A stretch of DNA of 7,171 bases from Chloroflexota bacterium (GTDB taxonomy: Bacteria > Chloroflexota > Dehalococcoidia > Lucifugimonadales > Australimonadaceae), in contig JAPOOH010000367.1 of the NCBI GenBank assembly GCA_026713505.1, positions 1 through 7,171 of the forward strand. Direction: 5' to 3'. The notes below the pieces were generated by a model. That model saw only the letters and a list, made by a program, of their open reading frames with translations, made no database searches and had not been told where the DNA came from. The position numbers and the translations under genes are program-made. This document shows, one piece after another, positions 5,827 to 7,171 of the stretch. Every line of letters starts with the position of its first letter. Position 1 is the first letter of the stretch.

Positions 5827-6834
5827 ATGACCTACGGATACGACGTCTACGGCGTTGGCAACGCCATTGTCGACACTGAAGTGGAGGTCGAGGACTCCTT
5901 CCTCGCGGGCCACAGCATGGACAAGGGCATCATGACCCTGGTGACAGCAGATGCGCAGGCTGCGCTGTTGGAGAGCCTCCCGGGCCGCGCACGGCACGGC
6001 TCCGCCGGAGGCTCGGCGGCGAACACTATGACTGCGGTGGCCCACTTTGGGGGCAGCGCCTTCTTCACCGGCAAGGTGGGCGACGACATGCACGGCGCCC
6101 TCTACCGCGAGAGCCTCGCCGAGGCAGGGGTCGAGTTCGACATGGCGGCAACAGACGACGGGCCCACCGGCGCCTGCGTCATCCTGGTGACCCCGGACGG
6201 CGAACGTACGATGCAGACGAGCCTCGGCGCCGCCTCCACGCTGGGCCCGGACGACATCGCCCTGGACGCCCTGCGCTCGAGCCGGGTCGTCTACGTGGAG
6301 GGCTACCTGCTGAGCACCTCTCCATCTGCGGAAGCCGCCGAGCGTGCAATGGCCGCTGCGTCGGACGCAGGCGTCAAGGTAGCCCTCAGCCTCTCCGACC
6401 CTGCCATAGCTGCGCACTTCGTCGAACAGTTCCGGCGGGTGGTCCGGCAGTACGTCGACATCCTCTTCTGTAACGAGTACGAGGCGGAGATATACGCAGG
6501 CCGGGGCTCCCGCGAAGAACGGCTGCGGGCTGTCGGCGCAGACGCTCCGCTCGTGTTCATGACCTGCGGCGCGGACGGCGCCCTGGTATACGACGCGGGC
6601 GAGATCACTCGCGTGGGCGGCCATGTCGTTCCCGTCGTGGACACCACCGGAGCGGGCGACGTCTTCGCCGCCGGTGCCCTCTACGGGCTGACGCATGGCC
6701 TCAACCCTACGGATGCTGGTAAGCTCGGTTCGTTCGCGGCCGCCCGGGTTGTGACCGGCTTCGGGGCAAGGCTGCGCGAGCCGCTGCACGAGACGATGGA
6801 GACCATACTCAGCGGGGCCCATCCGCTCGGCTGA
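5827..6834 (+). CDS. PfkB-family sugar/nucleoside kinase (adenosine kinase-like)
   Basis: This is a cytoplasmic kinase of the ribokinase/PfkB superfamily that transfers phosphate from ATP to a sugar or nucleoside hydroxyl. The 335-residue product, a usual length, starts YDVYGVGNAIVDTEVEVEDSFL, typical of the adenosine kinase-like branch. The first PfkB signature GGSAANTMTAVAHFGG begins at 61 and runs into TGKVGDD. An NxxE magnesium-site motif NEYE is at 216-219. The second signature DTTGAGDVFAAG is at 272-283, with Asp278 as catalytic base. LSLSDPAIAAHF is also characteristic of this branch. The ATG at 5827 is preferred over an in-frame TTG at 5788 because it fits the family N-terminus and has GAGGT 11 bases upstream. 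The methyltransferase follows 20 bases after the stop. The substrate cannot be fixed from sequence: adenosine, ribose, inosine or fructose are all possible. Confidence 0.92.
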   Translation: MTYGYDVYGVGNAIVDTEVEVEDSFLAGHSMDKGIMTLVTADAQAALLESLPGRARHGSAGGSAANTMTAVAHFGGSAFFTGKVGDDMHGALYRESLAEAGVEFDMAATDDGPTGACVILVTPDGERTMQTSLGAASTLGPDDIALDALRSSRVVYVEGYLLSTSPSAEAAERAMAAASDAGVKVALSLSDPAIAAHFVEQFRRVVRQYVDILFCNEYEAEIYAGRGSREERLRAVGADAPLVFMTCGADGALVYDAGEITRVGGHVVPVVDTTGAGDVFAAGALYGLTHGLNPTDAGKLGSFAAARVVTGFGARLREPLHETMETILSGAHPLG

Positions 6835-6854
6835 AACAGAGAGGAGCGAGGAGC

Positions 6855-7171
6855 ATGACCACGGATCGCCACCGGAAGGCTGCATGGGCGCAGACGCACG
6901 ACGTCCCGGAGCAGTGGGAAGAACAGGACTTCGTAGACAACTGGGTAACGCGCGACGACGGCAGGCAGGACCAGCGCGGGCCCATGATTCAGGCCGCCGT
7001 GAACGCCGCGCCGTTCCCCACCGATCAGGCCATCCGTGCGCTGGACGTCGGCTCAGGCTACGGACTGCTCTCCGGTTACCTGCTGGCGAAGTTCCCCAAC
7101 GCCCACGTCACGCTGCAGGACATCTCCCAGCCGATGTTCCGCCACGCGCAGCAGCGCCTCGCGGCATATGC
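6855..7171 (+). CDS. Class I SAM-dependent methyltransferase, N-terminal part (cut by window edge)
   Basis: Only the first 105 codons are in the window. Residues 1-58 are polar and charged, with aromatic pairs (QWEEQDFVDNWV). The Rossmann methyltransferase core then begins: motif I ALDVGSGYG (62-70) for S-adenosylmethionine binding, and an acidic residue at the end of strand 2 in VTLQDIS (Asp89), followed by PMFRHAQQRL as in many enzymes of this fold. The ATG at 6855 has GAGGAG 8 bases upstream and lies 20 bases after the kinase stop, so the two are probably co-transcribed. The acceptor (small molecule, protein or RNA) cannot be told. If the kinase acts on adenosine, a link to recycling of S-adenosylmethionine by-products is conceivable, but that is inference. 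Confidence 0.85.
   Translation, partial: MTTDRHRKAAWAQTHDVPEQWEEQDFVDNWVTRDDGRQDQRGPMIQAAVNAAPFPTDQAIRALDVGSGYGLLSGYLLAKFPNAHVTLQDISQPMFRHAQQRLAAY

Noticed and set aside
5575..6885. Minus-strand ORF of 436 codons
   Set aside because: It is antisense to the PfkB kinase and the methyltransferase start; both plus-strand genes have clear catalytic signatures.

Overview
The window is about 7.2 kb of dense, GC-rich bacterial DNA holding six protein-coding genes in three transcription units. Most likely it comes from a Chloroflexota bacterium, perhaps Dehalococcoidia/SAR202-like. This rests on the high G+C, on the Thr-Pro-rich tether of the lipoprotein at 4130-5416 (a style common in that phylum), and on the Bug-type binding protein. 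No rRNA or other lineage marker is present, so the assignment is inference.

Left part (1-3766, minus strand): an apparent operon hflK - hflC - lepA. hflK and hflC encode two membrane-anchored SPFH/band-7 proteins, and one base separates the hflK stop from the hflC ATG. lepA (elongation factor 4) follows 15 bases after the hflC stop and runs off the left edge with 532 codons visible. A strong sigma70-type promoter (TTGACA, 17-base spacer, TAGACT) lies 54 bases upstream of the hflK start, with a GC-rich hairpin at the predicted 5' end of the mRNA. The unit pairs membrane-protein quality control with a ribosome-rescue GTPase.

Centre (3767-5486): a divergent intergenic region of about 360 bases, then on the plus strand a lipoprotein of the TctC/Bug solute-binding family. 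Its lipobox is followed by four 11-residue Pro/Thr repeats. No TctA/TctB membrane partners are in the window. The leader carries two near-identical ribosome-binding sites 91 bases apart, linked by a 3-codon and a 27-codon ORF that join each other and the gene through ATGA overlaps. A strong hairpin terminator closes the unit.

Right part (5487-7171): about 340 bases without a convincing gene, then a plus-strand pair: a PfkB-family sugar/nucleoside kinase resembling adenosine kinase, and, 20 bases later, the N-terminal 105 codons of a class I SAM-dependent methyltransferase cut by the right edge.

I see no CRISPR array, insertion sequence, phage gene, tRNA or rRNA. The genes belong to known families. 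The points worth a second look are the leader architecture at 4017-4133, the hflKC-lepA linkage, and small structural oddities at the lepA start and in its C-terminal half. I found no clear new multi-gene system.
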